DNA from: Halomonas halodenitrificans DSM 735
GTDB taxonomy: Bacteria > Pseudomonadota > Gammaproteobacteria > Pseudomonadales > Halomonadaceae
DNA length: 64,000 bases
Direction: 5' to 3'
NCBI RefSeq assembly: GCF_000620045.1
Contig: NZ_JHVH01000019.1
Span: 27,776 to 91,775, forward strand
The notes beneath the pieces are model-generated. The model was not told the origin of the DNA. It did not search any database and was given only the letters and a program-made list of their open reading frames with translations. Below, one piece after another: positions 37,499 to 51,784 of this stretch (the first letter of the stretch is position 1; each line of letters begins with the position of its first letter). Made by a program: the position numbers and the translations under genes.

Positions 37499-40132
37499 TC
37501 AGGCCAGGGCCTTTTCCACCACCTCATAGACATTGGGCGAGAGCTCGCCGGCGCGGATGCGCTCGAGCTCGGCCTTCATCAGTGCCTGGCGCTGCTCGTC
37601 GAAGCGCGCCCAGCGCGTCAACGGAATGATCAGGCGAGCCGCGATCTCCGGGTTAAGTCGGTCGAGCTCGATCACGGCATCGGTCAGCAGGCGATAGCCT
37701 TCGCCGTCCAGGCGATGGAAGTTGACGCGGTTCTGGCCGATAAAGGTGCCGATCAGGGCCCGTACCCTGTTCGGATTCTTCAGCGAGAAGGCCGGGTGCT
37801 CCATCAGGAACTTGACCCGTTCCAGCACGTCGGGCTGCGGGCGGGTCACCTGGATGGCGAACCACTGATCCATGACCAGGGGGTCATGGGCCCACTTCTC
37901 GCCGAATGCCTTGAGCGCCGGCTCACTCAGCTCATCCCGGCGGCTGTGAGTCAGCAGGGTCAGGGCATGGCGCACGTCGGTCATGTTGTGATCGGCCGTG
38001 AACTGCTCATGCGCCAGCGCCACCCCTTCTTCATCCTCGATGGCCATCAGGTACGAGAGCGCCACGTTCTTCAGGCTACGCCGGGCGATCTGCTCGGGCG
38101 TCGGCGCATAGGCCGCATCGAGTTGATTCTCGCGATAGACGCGCAGGAAGTCGTCGCGCAGCGCCAACGCCAGTCCTTGGCGCATAAACTCGCGTGCCGC
38201 ATGGATGGCATCGACGTCCACCAGCGGCTGCTGCTCGGCGATATAGGCCTCGCTGGGCAGCACGATCATCTCCGCCAGCACGGCGCGATCCTCGGGCTCC
38301 CCCTCGAGCAGGCCGCGGAAGGCCTCGACGACCCGCGTGTCCATGACCTTCTCGACGCCGTTGCGGTGGGCGGCAATCAGGTCATCCAGGGCCAGCATCG
38401 CCAGGCGCTGGCCGGCATCCCAACGGTTGAAGCCGTCGGAGTCATTGGCCTGCAGGAAGGCCAGGTCCTCGCGGCCATAGGGGAAGCGCAGCTTGGCCGG
38501 CGCCGAGAAGCCGCGCAACAATGAGGGCACCGGGGCCTCGGAGATATCGGTGAACACGAACTCCTGCTCCGCCTGGCGCAGATGGATCACCGCATCCTTG
38601 CCAAGCTCCTCACCCTCCAGGGTCAACGGCAGGTCACGGCCGCTCTTGGTACCCACCAGGCCCAGGCGTACCGGAATATGCAGCGGCTGCTTGTCGGGCT
38701 GACCGGGGGTCACCGGGGTCCGCTGGCGAAGGATCAAGCGATACTCGCACTTGGCGTAATCGTATTCGCCGTAGGCGTCAATCTCGGGGGTCCCGGCCTG
38801 GGAGTACCAGTGCATGAATTGCGAAAGGTCCAGGCCCGAGGCCTCGGCCATGCAGTTCACGAACGCCTCGATGGTCACCGCCTGGCCATCGTAGCGCTCG
38901 AAATAGCGGTCGCTGCCCCGGCGAAAGGCCTCCTCGCCCACCAGGTTGGCCAGCATGCGCACCACCTCGGCGCCCTTCTCGTAGATGGTCAGGGTGTAGA
39001 AGTTGCCGATCTCGATATAGTGGTCGGGGCGCACCGGGTGAGCCGTCGGCCCGGCATCCTCGGCGAACTGGGCAGTACGGAAGAAGGTGACATCCTCGAT
39101 ACGCTTGACCGCCGGGGAGTTGGTATCGGCGGAGAAGCACTGATCGCGGAAGACGGTGAAGCCCTCCTTGAGGGAGAGCTGGAACCAGTCACGGCAGGTC
39201 ACCCGATTGCCCGACCAGTTGTGGAAATACTCATGGGCGACGATGCTCTCGACCCGCTGGAAGGCGGCATCCGTGGCGGTATCCGGGTGGGTCAGCACCG
39301 CCGCGGAGTTGAAGATATTGAGCCCCTTGTTCTCCATGGCGCCCATGTTGAAGTCGTTGACCGCCACGATCATGAACAGGTCCAGGTCATACTCGCGGCC
39401 ATAGGCCTGTTCGTCCCAGCGCATGGCACGCTTGAGCGAGGCCATGGCGTGGTCGGTCTTGTCGAGATTCTCTTCCTCGACCCAGATCTGCAGGGTCACC
39501 TCGCGCCCGCTCATGGTGGTGAAGCCATCCTCGACCTTTTTCAGGTCGCCGGCCACCAGGGCAAACAGATAGCTGGGCTTGGGATGCGGGTCCTGCCAGG
39601 TCACGAAGTGACGCCCCCCCGGCAGGCTGCCGCGTTCCACCGGATTGCCGTTGGACAGCAGCACCGGCTGGCGGTCACTGTCACCGACCACGGTCGTGGA
39701 AAAGGTCGCCATGACGTCGGGACGGTCCGGATAGAAGGTGATTCTCCGAAAGCCTTCTGCCTCGCACTGGGTACAGTACATGCCGTTGGAGAGATAGAGC
39801 CCCTCCAGGGCGGTGTTGGCCTCGGGGGCGATCTCCACCTCGGTATCCAGGTGAAAGGCCTCGGGCACTCGATGCACCGTCAGGTACTTGTCGTCCACCA
39901 TGTACTCATCCGCCTGCAACGACTCTCCGTCGACGGCGATCGCCTTGAGGTCGAGCCCTTCTCCCTCCAGCACCAGTGGCTCGCCGGGCTCGCGTGCCGG
40001 GTGGCGCTCCAGATGCAGGCGCGCCTTGACCCTCGCGGCGGCGGGATCCAGGTCGAAGGTAAGGTCGGTATGCGTGACGCGGTAGGCGGGGGGGCGATAG
40101 TCGCTCAGGTAGGTCGCCTGGGGATCAGACAT
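37499..40132 (-). CDS. pepN: Aminopeptidase N
   Basis: This 877-residue M1-family zinc metallopeptidase is of normal PepN length. The exopeptidase motif GAMENKGLNIF and zinc site VAHEYFHNWSGNRVT with the downstream LKEGFTVFRDQ glutamate are present, as are the N-terminal beta domain and a C-terminal helical DUF3458-type region. It removes N-terminal residues from peptides in the cytoplasm. GGAG lies ahead of the ATG. Confidence 0.98.
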   Translation of the reverse strand: MSDPQATYLSDYRPPAYRVTHTDLTFDLDPAAARVKARLHLERHPAREPGEPLVLEGEGLDLKAIAVDGESLQADEYMVDDKYLTVHRVPEAFHLDTEVEIAPEANTALEGLYLSNGMYCTQCEAEGFRRITFYPDRPDVMATFSTTVVGDSDRQPVLLSNGNPVERGSLPGGRHFVTWQDPHPKPSYLFALVAGDLKKVEDGFTTMSGREVTLQIWVEEENLDKTDHAMASLKRAMRWDEQAYGREYDLDLFMIVAVNDFNMGAMENKGLNIFNSAAVLTHPDTATDAAFQRVESIVAHEYFHNWSGNRVTCRDWFQLSLKEGFTVFRDQCFSADTNSPAVKRIEDVTFFRTAQFAEDAGPTAHPVRPDHYIEIGNFYTLTIYEKGAEVVRMLANLVGEEAFRRGSDRYFERYDGQAVTIEAFVNCMAEASGLDLSQFMHWYSQAGTPEIDAYGEYDYAKCEYRLILRQRTPVTPGQPDKQPLHIPVRLGLVGTKSGRDLPLTLEGEELGKDAVIHLRQAEQEFVFTDISEAPVPSLLRGFSAPAKLRFPYGREDLAFLQANDSDGFNRWDAGQRLAMLALDDLIAAHRNGVEKVMDTRVVEAFRGLLEGEPEDRAVLAEMIVLPSEAYIAEQQPLVDVDAIHAAREFMRQGLALALRDDFLRVYRENQLDAAYAPTPEQIARRSLKNVALSYLMAIEDEEGVALAHEQFTADHNMTDVRHALTLLTHSRRDELSEPALKAFGEKWAHDPLVMDQWFAIQVTRPQPDVLERVKFLMEHPAFSLKNPNRVRALIGTFIGQNRVNFHRLDGEGYRLLTDAVIELDRLNPEIAARLIIPLTRWARFDEQRQALMKAELERIRAGELSPNVYEVVEKALA

Positions 40133-40201
40133 GCATGGTGCTCCTGTCGAGAATTGCGACCATTGTACGGCGCCACACCCCCCGAGCTCAAAGCACGCTC
40201 G

Positions 40202-40579
40202 TCAGCCGTCCAGCGCTGGTTCCGGGCGGGTCAGGATCCAGGCACCGAGCAACGCCAGCCCGATGATCAGGGTCAGCTTGAGCCACAACAGGCTGACGGT
40301 CAGCATCAGGACCAGCATGGAAAGAGCCAGCATGCCGGCGGCAAGTCGCTTGGCATGGCGCGGGATGGCACGCTCGCCCTCCCAGGCCATCACGGCGGGG
40401 CCGAAGCGCGGGTGCTCGCGTATCCAGCGAGCCAGGCGCGGCGAGCTACGCGAGGCCGCCCATACCGCCAGCAGCATGAAGCAGGTAGTGGGCATCAGCG
40501 GGAGGAACATGCCGACGACACCCAGCACGAAGCTGATGCCGGCGATGGCGATCAAGACGAGGCGCTTCAGCTCTGACAT
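40202..40579 (-). CDS. YbaN family (DUF454) inner-membrane protein
   Basis: This 125-residue protein has the DUF454 signature: first helix GISFVLGVVGMFLPLMPTTCFMLLAVWAAS, then the conserved SSPRLARWIREHPRFGPAVMAWEGERAIPRHAKR loop and two further helices. Function is unknown. It lies between pepN and yajQ, all on the minus strand. Confidence 0.88.
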   Translation of the reverse strand: MSELKRLVLIAIAGISFVLGVVGMFLPLMPTTCFMLLAVWAASRSSPRLARWIREHPRFGPAVMAWEGERAIPRHAKRLAAGMLALSMLVLMLTVSLLWLKLTLIIGLALLGAWILTRPEPALDG

Positions 40580-40684
40580 CCCGCGCTCCTTTCCCCGGTG
40601 ATACGGTCATTGAAGCGCAGGCACGCCCGCCACGCCAATCGGAGATGACTATGGGGCTCCCTGGCGAACGGAAGCCGGATGGCA

Positions 40685-41170
40685 TCAGTCGCGGAAGTTA
40701 TCGAACTGCAACGGCAGGTCGGGGCCCTGCTCGCCGCGCAGCATCGCCATCACCGCCTGGAGGTCATCGCGCTTCTTGCCGGTAACGCGCACCTTCTCGC
40801 CCTGGATCTGGGCCTGCACCTTGAACTTGGCATCCTTGATGCGCTTGACGATATCCTTGGCTTCCTTCTGCTCGAGACCCTGCTTGAGATCTGCCTCCTG
40901 ACGGGCACGCACGCCGGAAAGCACCGGTTCCTGGACATCGAGACAGCGGGCATCGATGCCGCGAGCGATCAGCTTGTTACGCAGCACGTCGAGCATCTGC
41001 TTGAGCTGGAAGTCGACCTCGGCCTCGAGGCTCACACGGTCGCCCTCGAGGCTGAAGCTGGCGTCGACGCCCTTGAAGTCGAAGCGCGACTGGATCTCAC
41101 GATTGGCCTGATCGACGGCGTTGCTGGCCTCGTGCTTGTCAAACTCGGAAACGATATCGAAGGAAGGCAT
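40685..41170 (-). CDS. YajQ family nucleotide/c-di-GMP-binding protein
   Basis: This 161-residue protein begins with the family signature [21 protein letters not shown] and contains the two KH-like subdomains ([44 protein letters not shown]). Some YajQ proteins bind cyclic di-GMP and modulate transcription. The ATG at 41170 gives the family N-terminus; five upstream codons are dropped. Confidence 0.95.
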   Translation of the reverse strand: MPSFDIVSEFDKHEASNAVDQANREIQSRFDFKGVDASFSLEGDRVSLEAEVDFQLKQMLDVLRNKLIARGIDARCLDVQEPVLSGVRARQEADLKQGLEQKEAKDIVKRIKDAKFKVQAQIQGEKVRVTGKKRDDLQAVMAMLRGEQGPDLPLQFDNFRD

Positions 41171-41334
41171 GGCGGCTCCTGCCAATAGGGAATAGAGGCC
41201 TGGATTCTACCAGCCCTCTCCTTGCAGCGCCGCCGATTCCCGGCTTTCGTCAGACGAGGAGGCTGACGCCTCGTCATGGCTCGCGTATGCTGCGAGCCAC
41301 CTTGACAGGCCTCGTACAGAAAAAAGGATCTCCA

Positions 41335-41934
41335 ATGAGCGATCGCGATACCCGCCACAAGCAATCGATGCAGAAGCTCAAGTCCCACGTCGACGAGAAG
41401 GTCGCCGCCGCCACCACACAGCGCGGCCTGATGATGGTCTTCACCGGCAACGGCAAGGGCAAGACCACCGCCGCCTGGGGCACCGTGACCCGCGCGCTGG
41501 GCTATGGCTATCGGGTCGGCGTTATTCAGTTCATCAAGGGACAGTGGGAGTGCGGCGAGCGCGAGCGACTGGTCGAGGACCCCAATTTCGAGGTTGCCAT
41601 CATGGGCACCGGCTTTACCTGGGAGACCCAGAATCGCGAGTCGGATACCGCCGCCTGCCGGGAAGTCTGGGCCGAGGCCGAGCGCATGCTGGCCGACCCG
41701 GAGACCTATCTGGTGGTCCTCGACGAGATCACCTACATGCTCAAGTTCGGCTACCTGGATATCGACACGGTCAAGCGCGCCATCGACAACCGCCCCGCCG
41801 AGCAGAGCGTGATCATCACCGGTCGCAATGCCCACCGCGACCTGCTTGCCATGGCCGACACCGTCACCGAGATGCAGGAGGTCCGTCACGCCTTCAACGC
41901 CGGCGTGCAGGCTCGGCGCGGCATCGACTACTGA
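41335..41934 (+). CDS. cobO: Cob(I)alamin adenosyltransferase (CobO/BtuR type)
   Basis: This 199-residue enzyme adenosylates corrinoids. The P-loop GNGKGKTT is at residues 38-45; FIKGQWECGERE and LVVLDEITYMLKFGYLD follow as expected for the CobA/CobO/BtuR family. AAGGAT precedes the ATG. No other cobalamin-synthesis gene is nearby, so salvage of imported corrinoids is likely. It ends at a strong terminator shared with purA. Confidence 0.95.
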   Translation: MSDRDTRHKQSMQKLKSHVDEKVAAATTQRGLMMVFTGNGKGKTTAAWGTVTRALGYGYRVGVIQFIKGQWECGERERLVEDPNFEVAIMGTGFTWETQNRESDTAACREVWAEAERMLADPETYLVVLDEITYMLKFGYLDIDTVKRAIDNRPAEQSVIITGRNAHRDLLAMADTVTEMQEVRHAFNAGVQARRGIDY

Positions 41935-41961
41935 GTCCACTGGACAAGCCCGCTGTAAAAC

Positions 41962-41993
41962 GCCGAAGGCCCCGCATGAGCGGGGCCTTCGGC
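41962..41993. terminator. Bidirectional terminator between cobO and purA
   Basis: GCCGAAGGCCCCGC-ATGA-GCGGGGCCTTCGGC is a perfect 14-base stem with a tetraloop, preceded by AAAAC on the plus strand and followed by CATTC. It lies between the two convergent stop codons. Confidence 0.88.
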
Positions 41994-42013
41994 CATTCAG
42001 CGCGCAAAGACGC

Positions 42014-44543
<2,530 letters not shown>

Positions 44544-44627
44544 GTCAATCATCCTGCAAGGCAATGAATGGCCGTGATAAAGACGCTTTTTCCCCGTGGC
44601 CCGGCGAGCGTCTTGCGATGGACGGCC

Positions 44628-44654
44628 ACAAAAAAACCGGGCCACGCCCGGTTT
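44628..44654 (-). terminator. Rho-independent terminator after hflC
   Basis: On the minus strand AAACCGGGC-GTG-GCCCGGTTT is followed by a long T-run (TTTTTTTGTGG). It separates hflKC from hisZ-purA transcription, so hisZ must have its own promoter in the remaining 85 bases. Confidence 0.9.
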
Positions 44655-44779
44655 CAGGAGTCTATCACGTTTGCGCCGGGGATGAACCCCGACCGGACCC
44701 GCGGCGCTGCCGTAGATAGCTTGGCAGCTCGAGGCTGATAACGTCATCAGCCCTGAATCCGCGGACCCGGCCGGTTGGC

Positions 44780-45664
44780 TTACTCCCCCCCGGTGGGCGT
44801 GGGGCTCTTCAGGTACTGGAAGAAGTCGCTGGACGGGTCGAGGACCAGCATATTGTCATCACCGGCGAAGCTGTCGCGATAGGCGTTCAGGCTGCGCCAG
44901 AAGGAGAAGAACTCCTCATCCTTGCCATACGCCTGGGAGAAGATGGCGGCCGCCTCGGCGTCGCCTTCACCCCTCAGGGTCTCGGCGCGCTCGTTGGCCT
45001 GGGCCAGCAGCACCTGGCGTCGGCGGTCGGCGTTGGCGCGAATGCGCTCGGCCTCTTCCTGACCCTGGGCGCGCCACTCGCGGGCCTCGCGCTCACGTTC
45101 GGAGCGCATGCGCTCATAGACCGCCGAGGAGACGTCCTCGGGAAGGTCGATGCGCTTGACCCGGATATCCCGAATGGCCACCCCCAGCTCGTCGCGCAGC
45201 AGCGCATCGAGTTCTTCCGTGGGCCCGGTCATCAGGTCATCGCGACGCTCGGCGATGATCTGCTGCAGGTCGAGCCGGCCGAACTCGTTACGCAGGCTCT
45301 CGTCGACCCGTGGCTGAATCAGGCGGCTGGCCATCAGCTCGTCGCCCGCCGTGGCCTCGTAGTACTGCGTCGGATTGACCACCTGCCACTTGACGTAGGA
45401 GTCGACGATCACCGCCTTCTGCTCCAGGGTCAGGTAACGGCTGGGATCGGTGTCCAGCGTCAGCAGTCGCGTATCGAAGGTACGCACCGTCTGGGTAATC
45501 GGCACCTTGAAATGCAGGCCGGGCTGGATGTTCTCCTCGACGATCTCGCCGAAGCGCAGCTTGACCGCGCGCTCGGTCTCGTCGACCACATACAGGCTGT
45601 TGCTGGCCAGCCAGGCGACGGCCGCCAGGCCGCCGACAATGAGCAGGGAACGATTATTGATCAT
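44780..45664 (-). CDS. hflC: Protease modulator HflC
   Basis: This 294-residue SPFH/prohibitin-domain protein has one N-terminal membrane helix (SLLIVGGLAAVAWLASNSLYVV) followed by the periplasmic band-7 domain (ERAVKLRFGEIV, DTRLLTLD) and a helical region rich in Arg/Glu/Ala. With HflK it forms a cage around the FtsH protease and tunes its proteolysis. Its ATG directly follows the hflK stop codon. Confidence 0.96.
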   Translation of the reverse strand: MINNRSLLIVGGLAAVAWLASNSLYVVDETERAVKLRFGEIVEENIQPGLHFKVPITQTVRTFDTRLLTLDTDPSRYLTLEQKAVIVDSYVKWQVVNPTQYYEATAGDELMASRLIQPRVDESLRNEFGRLDLQQIIAERRDDLMTGPTEELDALLRDELGVAIRDIRVKRIDLPEDVSSAVYERMRSEREREAREWRAQGQEEAERIRANADRRRQVLLAQANERAETLRGEGDAEAAAIFSQAYGKDEEFFSFWRSLNAYRDSFAGDDNMLVLDPSSDFFQYLKSPTPTGGE

Positions 45665-46906
45665 TTAGCGGCCCTCCCTGCGGATACCACCGGTATTGCT
45701 ACTGTTGCTGGTACTGGTGCTGCTGGATGACGCGCCGCCCTGGGAGCCCCGCAGACGCTCCAGCACGCGGGGGTCGAGCTCGCCCTGCTCACCCTGCTGT
45801 TGTGCAGCGCCGGTGCCGCCCTGGCCCATCTTGTCCAGGGGCAGGTACATCAGCGGTGCGTCGTCGGCCACATCCACCATCACCTTCGACGTGTTGCCGA
45901 ACACTTCGCTGATGGCGTCCAGATAGAGGCGCTCACGCATGATCGAGGGCGTATCCTCATACTGATCCAACAGGGCAGTAAAGCGGTTCGCCTGACCGCG
46001 CGCCTCGGCGACCACCGATTCGCGGTAGCCCTGGCCCTGCTCGACGATGCGCTGCGCCTGACCCTGGGCCTCGGGGATGATGGCGTTGGCGTAGGCCATG
46101 CCCTGGTTGATGGTGCGCTGGCGGTCCTCACGGGCCCGGATAACGTCATCGAAGGCATCGATGACCTGATCCGGCGCCGAGGTGGACTCGATGTTGATGG
46201 TCTGCAGGCGGATACCCGTGCCGTAGTTATCCTGGTAGGTCTGCAGACGACTGGCCACCGAGCTGCCGAGAATCTCACGACCCGAGGTCAGGATATCGAT
46301 CATGTCGGTACCACCAACGACGTGGCGCAGGGCACTGTCCAGGGCATTCTCGATGGAGAGCTGCGGATTGCGCACGTTGAGCATGAAGTCGCGCGGGTCG
46401 GCCACCTGATACTGGGCCGAGATCTCGACCTCGACGATGTTCTCGTCGCGAGTCAGCATCGACTGGGTCTGGGTCAGCGAACGCACGCGGGTCACATTCA
46501 CCATGCGCACGTCGTCGATCAGCGGCGGATTCCACTGCAGGCCCGGCGTGACCACTTCCTGGAACTTGCCGAAGCGCAGCACCACGCCACGCTCCGACTG
46601 GTCGACCAGATAGAAGCCCGAAGCGGCCCAGATAGCCAGCGCCACCACGATCAGCAGGCCCGGCAGGGTAAAGGCATTGCGTGGCTTGCCACCACCGCCC
46701 TTGCCACCGGAACCGCCCTTCTTCTTGCCGCCTCGGCCACCCAACATGCCGTTCAGCTTGTCCTGAAACTTCTTCAGGGCCTCGTCCAGGTCCGGCGGCT
46801 GATTGCCACCGCCATTGCCACCGCCGCCACTACCGCCGCCGCGACGACCGCCCCCACTCCAGGGGTCGTGCTGGTTGCCACCACCACCAGGCTCATTCCA
46901 GGCCAT
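45665..46906 (-). CDS. hflK: Protease modulator HflK
   Basis: This 413-residue partner of HflC has a cytoplasmic Gly/Asn-rich N-terminus (MAWNEPGGGGNQHDPWSGGG), the membrane helix (LLIVVALAIWAASGFYLVD), an SPFH domain (ERGVVLRFGKF) and an acidic/Ser/Thr-rich tail. The glycine tract is longer than the E. coli equivalent and includes GGRGGKKKGGSGGKGGGGK. It lies 84 bases after hflX. Confidence 0.96.
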   Translation of the reverse strand: MAWNEPGGGGNQHDPWSGGGRRGGGSGGGGNGGGNQPPDLDEALKKFQDKLNGMLGGRGGKKKGGSGGKGGGGKPRNAFTLPGLLIVVALAIWAASGFYLVDQSERGVVLRFGKFQEVVTPGLQWNPPLIDDVRMVNVTRVRSLTQTQSMLTRDENIVEVEISAQYQVADPRDFMLNVRNPQLSIENALDSALRHVVGGTDMIDILTSGREILGSSVASRLQTYQDNYGTGIRLQTINIESTSAPDQVIDAFDDVIRAREDRQRTINQGMAYANAIIPEAQGQAQRIVEQGQGYRESVVAEARGQANRFTALLDQYEDTPSIMRERLYLDAISEVFGNTSKVMVDVADDAPLMYLPLDKMGQGGTGAAQQQGEQGELDPRVLERLRGSQGGASSSSTSTSNSSNTGGIRREGR

Positions 46907-46990
46907 AGGTCTTCTCCACTATGCATTGCTGCCCCGGCCGGAAGTGCCAGCCGGAGCCTCGGTTGCGATCCTGTCCTGTGCTTATCCCGC

Positions 46991-48313
<1,323 letters not shown>

Positions 48314-48321
48314 TCACGACC

Positions 48322-48570
48322 TCACTCATCTTCCTGCGGCGCGGCAGGATCCTGGACCGGCAGGCGTACGTTACGCGACGGTACCACGGTAGAAATGGCA
48401 TGTTTGTAGACCATCTGGCTGACGGTATTGCGCAGCAGGATGACAAATTGATCGAAAGACTCGATCTGGCCCTGCAGCTTGATGCCGTTGACCAGGAAGA
48501 TCGATACCGGGATACGCTCCTTGCGCAGGATGTTCAGGTACGGATCTTGAAGCGACTGCCCTTTGGACAT
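48322..48570 (-). CDS. hfq: RNA chaperone Hfq
   Basis: This 82-residue Sm-like protein is nearly invariant in its core: [22 protein letters not shown] (Sm1, with the QDP and lateral-rim residues) and [17 protein letters not shown] (Sm2 with YKHA). It forms a hexamer pairing small RNAs with mRNAs. The C-terminal tail is very short and acidic (DPAAPQEDE), similar to Pseudomonas rather than E. coli. Confidence 0.98.
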   Translation of the reverse strand: MSKGQSLQDPYLNILRKERIPVSIFLVNGIKLQGQIESFDQFVILLRNTVSQMVYKHAISTVVPSRNVRLPVQDPAAPQEDE

Positions 48571-48604
48571 TTTACTCTCCCTGGATGTGTCTCTGGGGTT
48601 GGGT

Positions 48605-48631
48605 TATTGGGGCTTATGGGGGCTTTTCAAG
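48605..48631 (-). promoter_or_regulatory. Sigma-32-like promoter upstream of hfq
   Basis: On the minus strand CTTGAAA (48631-48625), a 12-base spacer and CCCCAATA (48612-48605) lie 35 bases ahead of hfq in the 99-base gap after miaA. The -35 is perfect, while the -10 deviates from CCCCATNT and the spacer is one base shorter than at htpG. E. coli hfq also has heat-shock promoters in this position. Confidence 0.6.
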
Positions 48632-48669
48632 CCGTCCGGCCAGTGGCCAGCGGAAATCGCTATCTTACG

Positions 48670-49608
48670 CTAAGTGCCGAAATGGCGCACCAGTTTCAGC
48701 ACCCGTGCCAGCGGGGCGTCGCCCAGGGTATCGACCCAGTGCATCGCCTCCCAGCTGCGCATCCAGGTCAACTGCCGCTTGGCCAGCTGCCGAGTCGCCA
48801 CGATGCCACGGTGCTCGAGGCCGGCGCGATCGATCTCACCGTCGAGGTATTCCCATACCTGACGATAACCAACGCTTTTCATCGAGGGCAACGACGCTAC
48901 CAGGTCGCCTCGCGAGCGAAGGGCCGCCACCTCCTCGATGAACCCGCCCTCCAGCATGGCGGCAAACCGCATGGCGATGCGCTCGTGCAGCACGCGCCGT
49001 TCACCGGGTGCGAGCCCAATTGACAGCGTGCGCCAGGGAAAGGTTTCCGGGCGCTGCTCGGCCCACAGCTCGCTGAGCGTGCGACCGCTGAGGCGAAACA
49101 CCTCCAGTGCACGCAGCAGCCGCTGCGGATCGTTGGGATGGATCCGCGCCGCGGAGTCCGGATCGATGCGACCCAGCTCCTGGTGCAGAGCGGCCATGCC
49201 ACGCGTGGCGAGCTCGATCTCGAGCTCGCCACGCACGACCGGGTCGGCACTCGGCAGGTTAGACACACCATACAGCAACTGGTGGAGATACATCATGGTC
49301 CCCCCGACCAGCAACGGCACGCCGCCGCGGGCACTGATCTCGCGCATCTCGCCTAGGGCATCCTCGCGAAAGTCGGCCGCCGAATAGGGGTCGGCCGGGT
49401 CACGGATATCGATCAGGCGATGCGGCGCGCGGGCCAGCTCCTGCGCCGACGGCTTGGCACTGCCGATATCCATGCCACGATAGACCATGGCCGAGTCGAC
49501 GCTGATCAGCTCCACGCCGAGGCGCTCATGGAGCTCGATGGCAAGATCGGTCTTGCCGGCGGCGGTGGGGCCCATCAGCAGAATGGCGGGCGGACGCTTA
49601 TCAGGCAT
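48670..49608 (-). CDS. miaA: tRNA dimethylallyltransferase MiaA
   Basis: This 312-residue enzyme adds the dimethylallyl group to A37 of tRNAs reading UNN codons, the substrate for MiaB encoded at 7453-8796. Walker [66 protein letters not shown] and [14 protein letters not shown] are present. It lies between mutL and hfq as in most gammaproteobacteria. Confidence 0.98.
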   Translation of the reverse strand: MPDKRPPAILLMGPTAAGKTDLAIELHERLGVELISVDSAMVYRGMDIGSAKPSAQELARAPHRLIDIRDPADPYSAADFREDALGEMREISARGGVPLLVGGTMMYLHQLLYGVSNLPSADPVVRGELEIELATRGMAALHQELGRIDPDSAARIHPNDPQRLLRALEVFRLSGRTLSELWAEQRPETFPWRTLSIGLAPGERRVLHERIAMRFAAMLEGGFIEEVAALRSRGDLVASLPSMKSVGYRQVWEYLDGEIDRAGLEHRGIVATRQLAKRQLTWMRSWEAMHWVDTLGDAPLARVLKLVRHFGT

Positions 49609-49650
49609 CTAGTTCTCGAGGTCTGTCGGGCTTTGAACCGGGAAGCTTAT

Positions 49651-49745
49651 CCGGGGGCAGACCTACGAGGAGGCGCTGTGAACCCATCCTTGGGCGCTAC
49701 CGATGCCATCCATGGCATAGGACCTCCTCTTCGGTCTGCCCCCGG
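49651..49745. repeat. Composite palindromic element between mutL and miaA
   Basis: Two 23-base outer arms (49651-49673 and 49723-49745) are complementary at 21 of 23 positions, beginning CCGGGGGCAGACC. Inside lie a perfect ATGCCAT-CC-ATGGCAT hairpin and a CCCA-TCCT-TGGG hairpin. The whole 95-base unit can fold into a three-branched structure. I see no open frame of interest or T-run. It looks like a mobile or dispersed intergenic repeat; only this copy is in the window. Confidence 0.8.
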
Positions 49746-49777
49746 CGCTTCTCGGAGTTCGGGTGGCTTCTATTTTT

Positions 49778-51724
<1,947 letters not shown>

Positions 51725-51755
51725 ATCACTCCACGAAACGAAAGCTGGAAGCCGA

Positions 51756-51782
51756 CTCCACCGGGGCCAGGCCCCGGCGGAG
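51756..51782 (-). other. Hairpin between amiC and mutL
   Basis: CTCCACCGGGGCC-A-GGCCCCGGCGGAG pairs at 12 of 13 positions, two bases past the amiC stop and about 30 bases ahead of mutL. With no T-run it may stabilise or process the polycistronic mRNA rather than end it. Confidence 0.5.
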
Positions 51783-51784
51783 GG

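Noticed and set aside
38582..40576. 664-residue open frame antisense to pepN
   Set aside because: It mirrors pepN in a GC-rich genome where antisense stops are rare; it has His/Gly/Leu-rich composition, no domain and no ribosome-binding site, while pepN is unmistakable.
44580..44614. Eight-base inverted repeat AAGACGCT/AGCGTCTT ahead of hisZ considered as an attenuator
   Set aside because: The 19-base loop is large, there is no leader peptide with histidine codons and no T-run, so a regulatory call is not supported.
49651..49745. Possible tRNA gene or riboswitch in the mutL-miaA gap
   Set aside because: The arms do not give a cloverleaf with D- and T-loop signatures, and no riboswitch consensus is recognisable; a palindromic repeat explains it better.
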